DNA of 64,000 nucleotides from Friedmanniella luteola (GTDB lineage Bacteria > Actinomycetota > Actinomycetes > Propionibacteriales > Propionibacteriaceae). The stretch spans positions 3,906,001-3,970,000 of the forward strand of contig NZ_LT629749.1 in assembly GCF_900105065.1 (NCBI RefSeq), read 5' to 3'. A program made the translations under genes and the position numbers. Positions 7,634 through 15,735 of this stretch are shown in pieces (within the stretch, counting starts at the first letter, position 1; every line of letters starts with the position of its first letter). Under the pieces are notes generated by a model. That model saw nothing but the letters and a program-made list of their open reading frames with translations, had not been told where the DNA came from and ran no database searches.

Positions 7634-8763
7634 GGGATCAGCGAGACCTTGATCGACTCCTTGCCGCTGGCGACGAGGTCCAGGCCCTTCTGGAAGTCGG
7701 CGAGCGGCAGCTGGTGCGTGCAGATCTTGTCCATCGGCAGCCGGCCGGACTCGATCATCCGGATGGCGGCGGGCCAGCAGTGCGGACCGAGGTGCGCACC
7801 GCGGACGTCGAGCTCCTTGTCGTCGCTGATGATCGACCAGTCGACCGTGACGTCGCTGCCGAAGACGCTGTACTCGACGTAGGTGCCCAGCTTGCGCAGC
7901 AGGTTGAGGCCCTGGCCCACCGCCGAGGGGTGGCCGGTCCCCTCGATGTAGACGTCCGCGCCGTAGCCGTCGGTCAGCTCCTTGACCCGGGCGACGGCGT
8001 CCTCCTGACCGATGTTGATCACGAGGTCGGCCCCGCACTCGAGCGCGAGGTCCAGCTTCTCCTGCGCCATGTCCAGACCGATGACCAGCTTCGGGTTCTT
8101 CGACTTCGCGCCGGCGATCATGCCCAGCCCGATCGGCCCGCAGCCGGCGACCACGACGACGTCGTCGAAGTGGATGTCGGCCCGCTCGACGGCGTGCAGC
8201 GCGCAGGACAGCGGCTCGGCGAAGGCGGCGTGGGCGGGCGGCAGGTCGGCCGAGACCTGGTGCACCAGGGCGTCCTTGGAGAACAGCATGTACTCCGCCA
8301 TGGCCCCCGGCGTGCGCCGCTTGAAGCCGAACATGTCGTGCGGCTGGCACATCCAGTACTTGCCGTCGAGGCAGTACCGGCACTTCCAGCAGGGGACGAT
8401 CTGCTCGGCGACGACGCGGTCGCCCACGGCGACGCCCCAGCGCTGCGCGGCCTCGTCGTCGAGCTGGACGATGGTCCCGACGAACTCGTGGCCGGGGATG
8501 ACCTCGGTCTCGGCCCAGGCCGGACGGTTCGCGTCGCCCCAGAACTTCGGGGCGCCGTGGTAGCACTTCAGGTCGCTGGCGCAGATGCCGACGCCCTCGA
8601 CCTTGACCAGGGCCTCGCCGGGCCCCGGGCGCGGCACGGCGACCGTCTCCAGCTGGTAGTTCTCGGGGCCGTGCACGATGACGGCCTGCATCGTCTCGGG
8701 CAACCGGGGGCCGCTGACGGCCGACTCGGGGGTGGTGGTGTTCTCGGCCGGTGCTGCGGACAT
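7630..8763 (-). CDS. eltD: Erythritol/L-threitol dehydrogenase (zinc medium-chain dehydrogenase)
   Basis: 377 aa zinc-dependent MDR enzyme oxidising a C4 polyol to erythrulose with NAD. GICASDLKCYHG near residue 60 gives the catalytic zinc cysteine and GHEF the His-Glu pair. A CxxCxxCxxxxxxxC cluster (CWKCRYCLDGKYWMC) is the structural zinc lobe, and GCGPIG is the nucleotide fold. Long stretches (GDANRPAWAETEVIPGHEF, VDWSIISDDKELDV, LPMDKICTHQLPL) match what I recall of M. smegmatis EltD. It heads the operon; an AGGAGG-like site lies 7 bp before the ATG. About 24 residues precede the conserved MQAVIV, so a start at codon 25 cannot be excluded. It would connect erythritol to the L-erythrulose kinase and isomerase encoded downstream. 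Confidence 0.85.
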   Translation of the reverse strand: MSAAPAENTTTPESAVSGPRLPETMQAVIVHGPENYQLETVAVPRPGPGEALVKVEGVGICASDLKCYHGAPKFWGDANRPAWAETEVIPGHEFVGTIVQLDDEAAQRWGVAVGDRVVAEQIVPCWKCRYCLDGKYWMCQPHDMFGFKRRTPGAMAEYMLFSKDALVHQVSADLPPAHAAFAEPLSCALHAVERADIHFDDVVVVAGCGPIGLGMIAGAKSKNPKLVIGLDMAQEKLDLALECGADLVINIGQEDAVARVKELTDGYGADVYIEGTGHPSAVGQGLNLLRKLGTYVEYSVFGSDVTVDWSIISDDKELDVRGAHLGPHCWPAAIRMIESGRLPMDKICTHQLPLADFQKGLDLVASGKESIKVSLIP

Positions 8764-8874
8764 CGTTCAGCCTCCATGCTGTTCGGTCGTACGGGCCCTG
8801 GGCCGCCGGGTGCGGCGGCCGGAGCGGCGCGCGGCGCGGCCGCACGTCGGGAGAACGCTAGCCACTGGCCCCGG

Positions 8875-8886
8875 TTCTGTCCAGAA
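8875..8886. promoter_or_regulatory. Small palindrome in the eltD upstream region
   Basis: TTCTG-TC-CAGAA lies about 110 bp upstream of eltD, next to the only AT-rich stretch (about 8876-8930) of this divergent gap. It may be part of the operon promoter/operator. No good -35/-10 pair was identified. Confidence 0.25.
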
Positions 8887-9009
8887 TCAGTGCATTGTTG
8901 TCATCCACTCCTGAAATAGTCTCTGCGCGGAGCGACAAGATGGAGCGGGACGGCGGTCCGCCGGCGGGCGGCGCTGGACGGCGGTCGCCGCAGCGCGGAC
9001 CATGGCGGG

Positions 9010-9729
9010 ATGGCCGGCGAGCGGACCCACCCGGTGCTGACGGTGCCGGACCTCGACGCCGCCCTCGCCTTCTACGCCGCCCTCGGCTTCCGCCGGACCT
9101 ACCGGCAGCTGCGGCCGAACCCCTACGCCGTCGTGGAGCGGGGGGACATCGCCCTGCACCTGTCCGGCGTCGACGGGGTCGACCCGGCCACGTCGCTGGG
9201 CAGCGTCATCGTGGTGGTGCCCGACACCGAGCAGCTCTACGCCGCGTTCGCGGCGGGCCTGCGCACGGCCTACGGGCGGCTGCCCTCCGCCGGCATCCCG
9301 CGCATCCTCCGGCCCCGCCGCAAGCAGGGCACCGCGGCCGGGTTCTCGGTGGTGGACGTCGGCGGCAACTGGCTGCGCTTCTACCGGGCCGGTGACGTCG
9401 AGGAGGAGGCGGGCACGCGGTCCACCGGTCTCGCCCGGGTGCTGGAGGTCGCCGCGCGGCAGGGCGACGCCCGCGGCGACGACGCCCAGGCCCTCGACGT
9501 GCTGGACCGCGGGCTGGCCCGGCACGGCGGGGCCGGACCGGCGGAGAGGGTCCCCGCTCTGCTCTACCGGGTGGAGCTGCTGGTCCGGCTGGGCCGTCGG
9601 CCGGAGGCGGCGCGGGTCCTCACCGAGCTCCGGGCCGGCCTCGACGCCGCGGGCGCCGTCGCCTTCGCCGACGGGCTGGAGCACGCCCGGCAGGTGCTGG
9701 GTCCCGAGCCCACCGGCGGTCCGGGGTGA
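9010..9729 (+). CDS. VOC (glyoxalase/bleomycin-resistance) family protein with a helical C-terminal extension
   Basis: 239 aa. Residues 1-125 form a VOC domain with HPVLTVPDLDAALAFYAALGF at the first strand-helix unit and a VVDVGGNWLRFYR ending. It resembles bleomycin-resistance-type proteins (VVERGDIALHLSG). Residues 130-235 are Ala/Arg/Leu-rich helices with a repeat-like pattern (QALDVLDRGLARHG, PALLYRVELLVRLGRRPEAARVLTEL) resembling tetratricopeptide pairs, unusual for this family. It is divergent from eltD. The start is the second ATG, in frame, with only a weak ribosome-binding site. Substrate unknown. Confidence 0.75.
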   Translation: MAGERTHPVLTVPDLDAALAFYAALGFRRTYRQLRPNPYAVVERGDIALHLSGVDGVDPATSLGSVIVVVPDTEQLYAAFAAGLRTAYGRLPSAGIPRILRPRRKQGTAAGFSVVDVGGNWLRFYRAGDVEEEAGTRSTGLARVLEVAARQGDARGDDAQALDVLDRGLARHGGAGPAERVPALLYRVELLVRLGRRPEAARVLTELRAGLDAAGAVAFADGLEHARQVLGPEPTGGPG

Positions 9730-9890
9730 CCGGGTCCTCGTGGGGGCGGACGCCCCGGCAGAGCATCGAGGAGGAGTGCGCCCGGCGCGGGCGCCGCCAC
9801 GCGCGCCCTGGTCCGGCTCGCGCGCGCGGAGGCCTGACGGCGCCGAGCGCCCGCGCTGCGCGCCGGCGGGACACCGGCTACCGTCGTCCG

Positions 9891-10448
9891 GTGCCGCGCT
9901 TCGACGAGCTCGTGACTCCCCGGCTGCGGATGCGCCGGTGGCGGGAGGCCGACCGGGAGCCCTTCGCGGCGATGAACGCCGACCCGGCGGTGATGCTGCA
10001 CTTCCCGGCCCCGCTGGACCGCGCGGCGAGCGACGCCCTCGTCGACCGGATCGAGGAGCGGTTCACGACGCAGGGCTTCGGCCTCTGGGCCCTGGAGCGG
10101 CGGGACGACCAGGCCTTCCTCGGCTTCGCCGGCCTCAACCCGATGCCGGACGGGACGCCGGGCGCCGGGGGGATGGAGGTCGGCTGGCGGCTGGCTCGCG
10201 CCGCGTGGGGTCACGGCTACGCGACCGAGGCCGGCGCCGAGGCCCTGCGGGTGGCCTTCGGCCCGGTCGGGCTGACCACGGTCTGGTCCATCACCGCGGT
10301 GGGCAACGTCCGCTCGCAGGCGGTGATGCGGCGACTCGGTCTCGTCGAGCACTCCCGCTACCAGCACCCCACCCTGCCGGCCGCGCACCCGCTCGCCGAC
10401 CACGTGGCCTTCTGGTCCCCGCCGGGCTTCCGGCCACCTCCGGCCTGA
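9891..10448 (+). CDS. GNAT family N-acetyltransferase (RimJ/RimL type)
   Basis: 185 aa from a GTG at 9891, chosen because the family begins at the FDELVTPRLRMRRWREADREP strand and the upstream in-frame sequence is low-complexity Arg/Ala. Acetyltransferase_3 signatures are visible: LGFAGLNPMP, GGMEVGWRLARAAWGHGYATEA for the acetyl-CoA loop, and NVRSQAVMRRLGLVEHSRY near the C-terminus. Such enzymes acetylate amino termini or small molecules; the substrate is unknown. It follows the VOC gene by 161 bp. Confidence 0.85.
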   Translation: MPRFDELVTPRLRMRRWREADREPFAAMNADPAVMLHFPAPLDRAASDALVDRIEERFTTQGFGLWALERRDDQAFLGFAGLNPMPDGTPGAGGMEVGWRLARAAWGHGYATEAGAEALRVAFGPVGLTTVWSITAVGNVRSQAVMRRLGLVEHSRYQHPTLPAAHPLADHVAFWSPPGFRPPPA

Positions 10449-10521
10449 GGAGCCGGACGGAGAACTGTCAGGGCCCGGCCCCACCCTGAGGACATGGCGC
10501 GCGCGACGGGTCCGGACGGCA

Positions 10522-11817
10522 GTGGCTGACCCCCCTGCACCCGCGACGCCGGAGGCCCGGGTCGCGGGCGACCTCGCCGCGCTCGGCCGCCCGGAGCCGA
10601 CGGCGCCGGTGGTGCTGCTCTCCGGTGGCCGGTCCGGCGCCCGGGTGTCCCTGGTCGAGACCGGTGGCCGGCCGGCCGTGCTGAAGGTGACGGCGGACGC
10701 CGCCTGGCGGGAGCGTGCGCGGCGCGAGCTCGCCCTCTACCGGGTGGGTGGGGAGCGGGCGCGCTCCCACCCCGACCTGCTCGCCGCGCGGGACGACGGC
10801 ACGGTCGTCCGACTGCTGCTCGCCGCCCACGACCCCTACCCGCCCGCGCCGGCGCTGTCCGACGACGACTGGTCCGCCGTGGCCGCTGACCTGGGGCGCC
10901 TGCACCGGCTGCCCGTCCCGCCCGGGCGATGGCCCGGACCGCCCACCCCGGCCGGTCCGGCCGAGATCGCCGCCGCCCGCCGCGGGTGGGAGCGCCACGG
11001 CGGGGCCGCGGTCGCCGACCGTGCCGCGCGGCGGCTGACGTGGGCGACCCCCGGCGGGCCCGGCCCGGTGCTCGTCCACGGGGACTGCCACCGGGGCAAC
11101 CTCGTGCGCGGACCCGCGGACCGACCCCTCTGGGTGGACTGGCAGGAGACCGGGCTGGGCGACGGCCTGGGCGACCTGGTCTTCCTCTGGCAGCGGGCGG
11201 AGTTCGACGGCGCCCGTCCCCCGAGGGCGGTCATGACGGCCGCCTACGCCGACGCCCGCGGGCTCCGGCTCGACGACGGTCTGCGGGCGGCCCTCGACGC
11301 CGCGGAGCTCCGGCTGCTGCTCCTCGCCTGGCCCCCTTTCCTCGGCTACGGGAGCGACGCGGGCCGCCAGGTGATGGCCGCACGGCTGGCCGAGCTGGGG
11401 TCGGCGGGCGTCGCCGGGCGAGGGGCCGGCGGCACGCTAGGGTCGCCGCATGCCGCTCTCCCCCGCCCGGTCTTTGTCCACCGCACCCGTGGTCGCCCTC
11501 GGTCTGCTCGGCGGCTACCTGACGGCACGGGAGACGGGCCTCCGGCCGCTCGGTGGCGTCGTCCTGGGGGCGGCGGGCGTCTTCGCCGGCCGCACCTGGC
11601 TGGCCAAGCGGGGTCCGGCGGTCACCGCGGCGCTGGCCGCGGTGTACGTCCTCGGCTTCGGGGCCTCGCACCCCCTGGCGAAGAAGGTCGGCGCCTGGCC
11701 CTCCGTGCTCGCCGTCACCGCCGTCAGCGCCGGCGCCTCCTGGGCCCTGGTCGACCGCGACTGAACCCGCGGCCCGAGCCTGCCACCCGCGGCCCGAGCC
11801 TGCCACCCGCGGCCTGA
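10522..11817 (+). CDS. Aminoglycoside phosphotransferase-like kinase with an abnormal 3' extension
   Basis: The first ~300 residues are a normal APH/choline-kinase-like protein: ALLAAHDP hinge region, VLVHGDCHRGNL (Brenner catalytic loop) and WVDWQETGLGDGLGDLVFLW (metal-binding aspartate). The open frame then continues for about 125 codons of Arg/Gly/Pro-rich sequence that look like out-of-frame translation, overlapping the next gene (11450-11764) in another frame. A TAG at 11438-11440 in the +1 frame would end a normal-length protein 9 bp before the next ATG. A frameshift (real or assembly error) near 11395-11435 is the simplest explanation. Start is GTG at 10522. Substrate unknown. Confidence 0.7.
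   Translation: MADPPAPATPEARVAGDLAALGRPEPTAPVVLLSGGRSGARVSLVETGGRPAVLKVTADAAWRERARRELALYRVGGERARSHPDLLAARDDGTVVRLLLAAHDPYPPAPALSDDDWSAVAADLGRLHRLPVPPGRWPGPPTPAGPAEIAAARRGWERHGGAAVADRAARRLTWATPGGPGPVLVHGDCHRGNLVRGPADRPLWVDWQETGLGDGLGDLVFLWQRAEFDGARPPRAVMTAAYADARGLRLDDGLRAALDAAELRLLLLAWPPFLGYGSDAGRQVMAARLAELGSAGVAGRGAGGTLGSPHAALPRPVFVHRTRGRPRSARRLPDGTGDGPPAARWRRPGGGGRLRRPHLAGQAGSGGHRGAGRGVRPRLRGLAPPGEEGRRLALRARRHRRQRRRLLGPGRPRLNPRPEPATRGPSLPPAA
11450..11764 (+). CDS. Small conserved-type membrane protein
   Basis: 104 aa with three to four hydrophobic segments (APVVALGLLGGYLTA, GVVLGAAGVFAGRTWL, AVTAALAAVYVLGFG, VLAVTAVSAGASWALV) and GASHPLAKKVG between the last two. It resembles small actinobacterial integral membrane proteins of unknown function. 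An AGGG element sits about 7 bp before the ATG. It overlaps the extended frame of the upstream kinase gene but is the better coding frame here. Confidence 0.65.
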   Translation: MPLSPARSLSTAPVVALGLLGGYLTARETGLRPLGGVVLGAAGVFAGRTWLAKRGPAVTAALAAVYVLGFGASHPLAKKVGAWPSVLAVTAVSAGASWALVDRD

Positions 11818-11842
11818 GCCTGCCACCCGCGGCCTGAGCCGC
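11765..11842. repeat. 20-bp tandem repeat, about four copies
   Basis: Units of ACCCGCGGCCCGAGCCTGCC (third and fourth copies have CTGAG for CCGAG) run directly after the stop codon of the small membrane protein gene. They lead into the hairpin at 11852-11886, and the GAGCCTG core is shared with it, suggesting amplification of one arm of that element. Confidence 0.9.
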
Positions 11843-11851
11843 GCCCCGCGG

Positions 11852-11886
11852 CCTGAGCCTGTCGAAGGCCCTTCGACGAACTCAGG
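11852..11886. terminator. Hairpin of the CCTGAGCCTGTCGAAGG type between convergent genes
   Basis: CCTGAG-CCTG-TCGAAGG folds back on CCTTCGA-CGAA-CTCAGG. It lies between convergent genes, so it could terminate both strands. The same core occurs inside the coding region at 56604-56622, so it is a dispersed repeat as well as a hairpin. Confidence 0.7.
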
Positions 11887-11917
11887 GCGCCGCGGCAGGC
11901 TCAGGGCGCGGGGACGA

Positions 11918-13585
11918 TCAGCGGCGGTCGACGCGCTTCAGGGTGAACGGCGGGGCCTCGCGCTCGCCGAGGGTGTAGTAGGCCGAGCCGTCGGGCGCGT
12001 ACTCGACCGCCTCGCCCTGGCTCTCGCCGGAGGGGGCCGTCAGCGTGACGGGGGCGGCGTCGAAGGCCGACTCGAAGGAGCTGCCGGCCGGGGCGCGGTA
12101 CTCGTACACGCGGTAGGGCGTGCGGAGCAGGAAGCGGTCACCGCCCGGGTGGATGGACGCGGCCGTCACCTGCGCGAACCAGGTGGCCGCGTGGGTGTCG
12201 CCGGGGTCGCCGCCCCAGGTCGGGACGTCGAGCGTGGCCACCCTGCTCAGGGTGGTCACCGTGGTCGAGGACGGCGCGGGCAGCGTCGCCGGGAAGGCGT
12301 AGACCCCGCTGTGGCCGTCCTCCTCCTTGGTGATGACGTAGATGCGTCCGGTGACCGGGTGCACCATCATCGCCTCGGCGTTGTGCGGCGCGTCGGGGTA
12401 GCGGAACCGGAACCAGTCGCCCCGGAGCGTGCCGCGGGTCTCCCCGGCCGCCAGGTCCGGCTCGGCCACCCGGTACACGGCGAAGGTCGACGGCGGGTTG
12501 GGCTTGCCGTTGGCGCGGCCGATGTCCCCGGCGAAGATGCAGCTGCCGGCGGGGCAGGGCCCGGTGGCGATGTCCTCCCAGTCCCACTGGTCGGGGATGG
12601 CGACGTCGTACCGGCCAAGGACGCGGGCGGTCCTGGTGCTGACCGCCACCATGCCCGGCACGTCGGACTCGCTGTGCACGTACTGCACGTCCTCGTTGAC
12701 CCGGCTCGCCGCGAGACCGGAGGGCTCGTGCAGGGTGGCGTCGCTCAGCGCGGTGTCACGGTTGCCGAGCAGGTCGTAGCCCTCCCAGAGCTTGCCGACG
12801 TCGACGGAGCTGCCGGCGTACCGGCTGGCGGTCTGCACCTTCGCCGCGGGCCGGAGGGTGAGCACCTGGGTGACGTTGGTGCGCAGGAAGTCCGAGCTGC
12901 CGACCCAGCCGGAGCGGGTGGCGGCGGCACCCAGCTGGCGCTGCGCCCCGTCGATGGCCAGGCCACTGCCGCCGGGGGCCAGGCAGTCGTCGAGGACCTC
13001 GGTCAGGCCGGACGGCGGCGTGATCGCGTCGGCCACGCAGTCGGTGCCGGAGTAGAGCTGGGTGCCGAACCAGACCGCCATGGCGTTGCCCACGGTGCTG
13101 GTGACGCCCGGGGTGGTGAAGAGGTCGAGGTTGCCGTTGACCCGGCCCGCGAAGGAGTCGACCGGGTCGGCGTTGTCCACGTTGTCGTACGCCGTGACGC
13201 TGGCGGCGAGGTTGCTGGGCTCGCTGACGTCGAAGGTGTAGCTGGCCGGCTCGCCCGCGCGGGCCACCCGCACCAGCACGACCGACTTCAGCAGGGCCGC
13301 GCTCTGGGTGGAGCCGACCGTGCTCCAGCCGGCGGAGGTCATCGCGGCCGAGACGTCACCGCGGTTCGCGACGCGCGCGACCAGGACGTCGCCCGCCACG
13401 GTGCCCGCGGGCTTGGCGACCGTGACCGACTGGCCCGTGGTGCTGCTCGCGCTGCTGCTGCCGCGGAGGGTGATGGCGGGGCCGCTGGTGACGGCCGCCG
13501 TGGCCGGTACGGCGGTGGCGAGGACCACGGCGGCGGTCGCGGTGCCCACCAGCAGGGCGGTGGTGCGTGGGCGTGGGACGAGCAT
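11918..13585 (-). CDS. Secreted beta-propeller-like protein of unknown function
   Basis: 555 aa from the ATG at 13585, which has a GGAGGGAG site 5 bp upstream; a longer in-frame start adds only a basic tail. A Sec signal peptide (about residues 1-31, ending VPATAA) is followed by a Thr/Ser-rich domain (about 35-250, with GTVAGDVLVARVANRGD) often seen in actinobacterial exoproteins. The C-terminal part (about 270-555) has WDWEDIATGP, IYVITKEEDGHSGVYAFP, HPGGDRFLLRTPYRVYEY and EAVEYAPDGSAYYTLGE, reminiscent of phytase-like or esterase-like beta propellers. No catalytic set was proved by eye. A cell-surface or extracellular role is likely. Confidence 0.7.
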   Translation of the reverse strand: MLVPRPRTTALLVGTATAAVVLATAVPATAAVTSGPAITLRGSSSASSTTGQSVTVAKPAGTVAGDVLVARVANRGDVSAAMTSAGWSTVGSTQSAALLKSVVLVRVARAGEPASYTFDVSEPSNLAASVTAYDNVDNADPVDSFAGRVNGNLDLFTTPGVTSTVGNAMAVWFGTQLYSGTDCVADAITPPSGLTEVLDDCLAPGGSGLAIDGAQRQLGAAATRSGWVGSSDFLRTNVTQVLTLRPAAKVQTASRYAGSSVDVGKLWEGYDLLGNRDTALSDATLHEPSGLAASRVNEDVQYVHSESDVPGMVAVSTRTARVLGRYDVAIPDQWDWEDIATGPCPAGSCIFAGDIGRANGKPNPPSTFAVYRVAEPDLAAGETRGTLRGDWFRFRYPDAPHNAEAMMVHPVTGRIYVITKEEDGHSGVYAFPATLPAPSSTTVTTLSRVATLDVPTWGGDPGDTHAATWFAQVTAASIHPGGDRFLLRTPYRVYEYRAPAGSSFESAFDAAPVTLTAPSGESQGEAVEYAPDGSAYYTLGEREAPPFTLKRVDRR

Positions 13586-13717
13586 GGGAGCTCCCTCCGA
13601 TGGTTCGCGACGCCGTCGTCGAGAGCGCGCTGGTCCGGGGGTGCCAGCGACGAGCACCAGTCTCGCACCCCGGCCGCGGTCCGCCGAGCCCCGCGCGACG
13701 CGCCGGAGCGGGACCGC

Positions 13718-14674
13718 TCAGGCCTCGGCCAGCACGTGGGCGAGCGGGAGCAGCCCCGCCTCCCGGAGCGGGACCACGGGGTCGGCGGTCGCGTGCCGGC
13801 GGCGGTAGGTGCCCGGGGGGACCCGGTAGGCGGTGCGGAAGCGGCGGGACAGGTGGTAGGCGTTGGCGAAGCCGGTCGCGGCCGCGACCTCGGCCAGGGA
13901 AGCGTTGCTGCGCTGCAGCAGCACCGCCGCCCGGGACAGCCGGACCAGCTCGAGCACCCGCGCGGGGCCGCAGCCGTAGTGCTGCCGGAACACCCGGAAC
14001 AGGTGACCGGTGGAGACGCAGGCCGCCGCCGCCAGCTCCTCCACCCCGACCAGCCGGACGCCGTCGGCCGCCCAGGTCCGGCGCACGGCCTCGACGGCCG
14101 CGGCCACCGGCTCCGGCACCGCGGCGGACGGCTCCTCGAAGGGACCCCGGACGAACAGGTCGAGCAGCAGGCCGAGGAGCTGGTCGCTGCGGGCGCGGGC
14201 GGCCGCCGACTGCTGGGCGCCCAGGTCCTCCAGGTAGCGGCAGAGCCCCGCCAGCACCGGCGCGCCCGCCAGGTCGCGGACCACCGGCCAGCCGGCCGGG
14301 TCGGGCAGCGAGCCCGGGTCCTCGACGCGGAAGTGCGCCCAGGCGTGGCGGGAGACCACGTCGCGGTCCCAGCGGAACGAGTCGACGGCGCCGGCCGGGG
14401 CGAGCAGCAGCGTGCCCGGCCGCAGCGTGAGCGACCGGCCGGGCCGGGCGGCGACGGTGGTGCAGCCCTGGTGCACCGTCCAGGCCGCGGAGCCCTGCAG
14501 CAGCCAGAAGAACTCGAAGTCGGCCAGCTCGCGCGGCCCGTAGCTGGAGCCGGGCTGGTAGTCGACCACCTGCACGACGCCGGCCCCGTCGACCGACACC
14601 GTCGGCAGGGCGACCTCCCGTGCCGGGTCGGCCGGAGCCGGCCCGGGCCCGGCGGGCTCCGCCTCGCTGGTCAC
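13718..14674 (-). CDS. AraC-family transcriptional regulator with cupin-type sensor
   Basis: 318 aa. The N-terminal half (about 20-160) is an AraC_binding cupin (YQPGSSYGPRELADFEFFWLLQGSA, GTLLLAPAG). The C-terminal part (about 215-305) has two helix-turn-helices, LAAAACVSTGHLFRVFRQHYG and LAEVAAATGFANAYHLSRRFR, the second being the AraC signature. The GTG start is at 14674. It is divergent from the PhyH-family oxygenase gene with a 93-bp shared promoter region and probably controls it and the following binding protein. The N-terminal style is that of sugar-responsive members. Confidence 0.87.
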   Translation of the reverse strand: MTSEAEPAGPGPAPADPAREVALPTVSVDGAGVVQVVDYQPGSSYGPRELADFEFFWLLQGSAAWTVHQGCTTVAARPGRSLTLRPGTLLLAPAGAVDSFRWDRDVVSRHAWAHFRVEDPGSLPDPAGWPVVRDLAGAPVLAGLCRYLEDLGAQQSAAARARSDQLLGLLLDLFVRGPFEEPSAAVPEPVAAAVEAVRRTWAADGVRLVGVEELAAAACVSTGHLFRVFRQHYGCGPARVLELVRLSRAAVLLQRSNASLAEVAAATGFANAYHLSRRFRTAYRVPPGTYRRRHATADPVVPLREAGLLPLAHVLAEA

Positions 14675-14767
14675 GATCAGATAGTAATCGGCGCGTTCCG
14701 GGCATCGACTCCAGCCGGGGCCGCTGCGAGGGTGAGGTAGTACCCGTTCCCGACCCGAGAGCCTGCC

Positions 14768-15697
14768 ATGACCGACCTGCTGACCTCCCGCCCCGCGACC
14801 GACCGCCCGGCCCTGCCGCTCTTCGACGTCGTCGACGAGGCCTTCGTCGCCCACTATGCCGAGCACGGCTTCGCCCTGCTGGCGAACGCCCTCACCGCCG
14901 AGGAGGTCGCGGCCGTCAACGCCGACGCCCTGCGGCTGTGCCGCGGCGACTACGGCGACATCGGCTACGGCTGGAACGAGCAGCAGGGCGACGCGACCGT
15001 CACCGACCTCAACGACGAGGAGGTCCTCCGCAAGTACCTCTGCATCCACTACCCGCACAAGGTGTCGCCGCCCGCGCTGGCGGCGCTCAGCACGCCCCGG
15101 GTCGTCGACGCCCTCGTCGCGGTGGTCGGCCCCAACGTCAAGGCCATGCAGTCCATGCTCTTCGTGAAGTCCGAGGGCAAGCCGGGCCAGGCCTGGCACC
15201 AGGACGAGTACTTCATCCCCACCCGCGACCGCTCGCTGACCGCGGTCTGGATCGCCCTCGACGACGCCACCGTCGAGAACGGCTGCCTGTGGGTGCTGCC
15301 CGGCTCGCACCGCCGCGGCGTCATCTACCCCGAGCGCGAGCAGGACGACCCGCGCTTCGACTGCAGCAGCGAGGCCTACGACTTCCCCTACACCGACGAG
15401 CAGTCGGTGCCGGTGGAGATCCCGGCCGGCACGGCGCTGGTCTTCAACGGCTACCTGCTGCATCGCTCGCTGGAGAACTCGGGGCGGCACGGCTACCGCC
15501 GGGCGCTCGCCAACCACTACATGAGCGCGGAGTCGCTACTGCCCTGGCGCCCCCCGGGCGCCGGCGAGCACATGGCGATGGCGGACTACCGCGACATCGT
15601 GATGGTCGCCGGTGAGGACCCCTACGCCTGGAAGGGCACCGCCGACGTGGCCAAGCCCTACTCCCGCCCCGACAAGGACGGCGGCTGCGACCGCTGA
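14768..15697 (+). CDS. Phytanoyl-CoA dioxygenase (PhyH) family Fe(II)/2-oxoglutarate oxygenase
   Basis: 309 aa. The facial triad is visible: WHQDEYFIP supplies His and Asp, and the distal histidine is probably LLHRSLENS about 90 residues later, with NSGRHGYRRAL giving the 2-oxoglutarate-binding arginine. YCEHGFA-like N-terminal and SLTAVWIALDDATVENGCLWVLPGSH segments are typical of PhyH proteins. It opens a two-gene unit with a binding protein 38 bp downstream, opposite an AraC regulator. The substrate is unknown; PhyH relatives in bacteria hydroxylate many small molecules. Confidence 0.85.
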   Translation: MTDLLTSRPATDRPALPLFDVVDEAFVAHYAEHGFALLANALTAEEVAAVNADALRLCRGDYGDIGYGWNEQQGDATVTDLNDEEVLRKYLCIHYPHKVSPPALAALSTPRVVDALVAVVGPNVKAMQSMLFVKSEGKPGQAWHQDEYFIPTRDRSLTAVWIALDDATVENGCLWVLPGSHRRGVIYPEREQDDPRFDCSSEAYDFPYTDEQSVPVEIPAGTALVFNGYLLHRSLENSGRHGYRRALANHYMSAESLLPWRPPGAGEHMAMADYRDIVMVAGEDPYAWKGTADVAKPYSRPDKDGGCDR

Positions 15698-15735
15698 CCC
15701 TGCTCCCCCACCCCGCATCCGTTCAAGGAGGAACC

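Noticed and set aside
10522-11430. Aminoglycoside resistance gene
   Set aside because: The fold is APH-like, but many kinases of small metabolites share it and nothing here points to antibiotic specificity.
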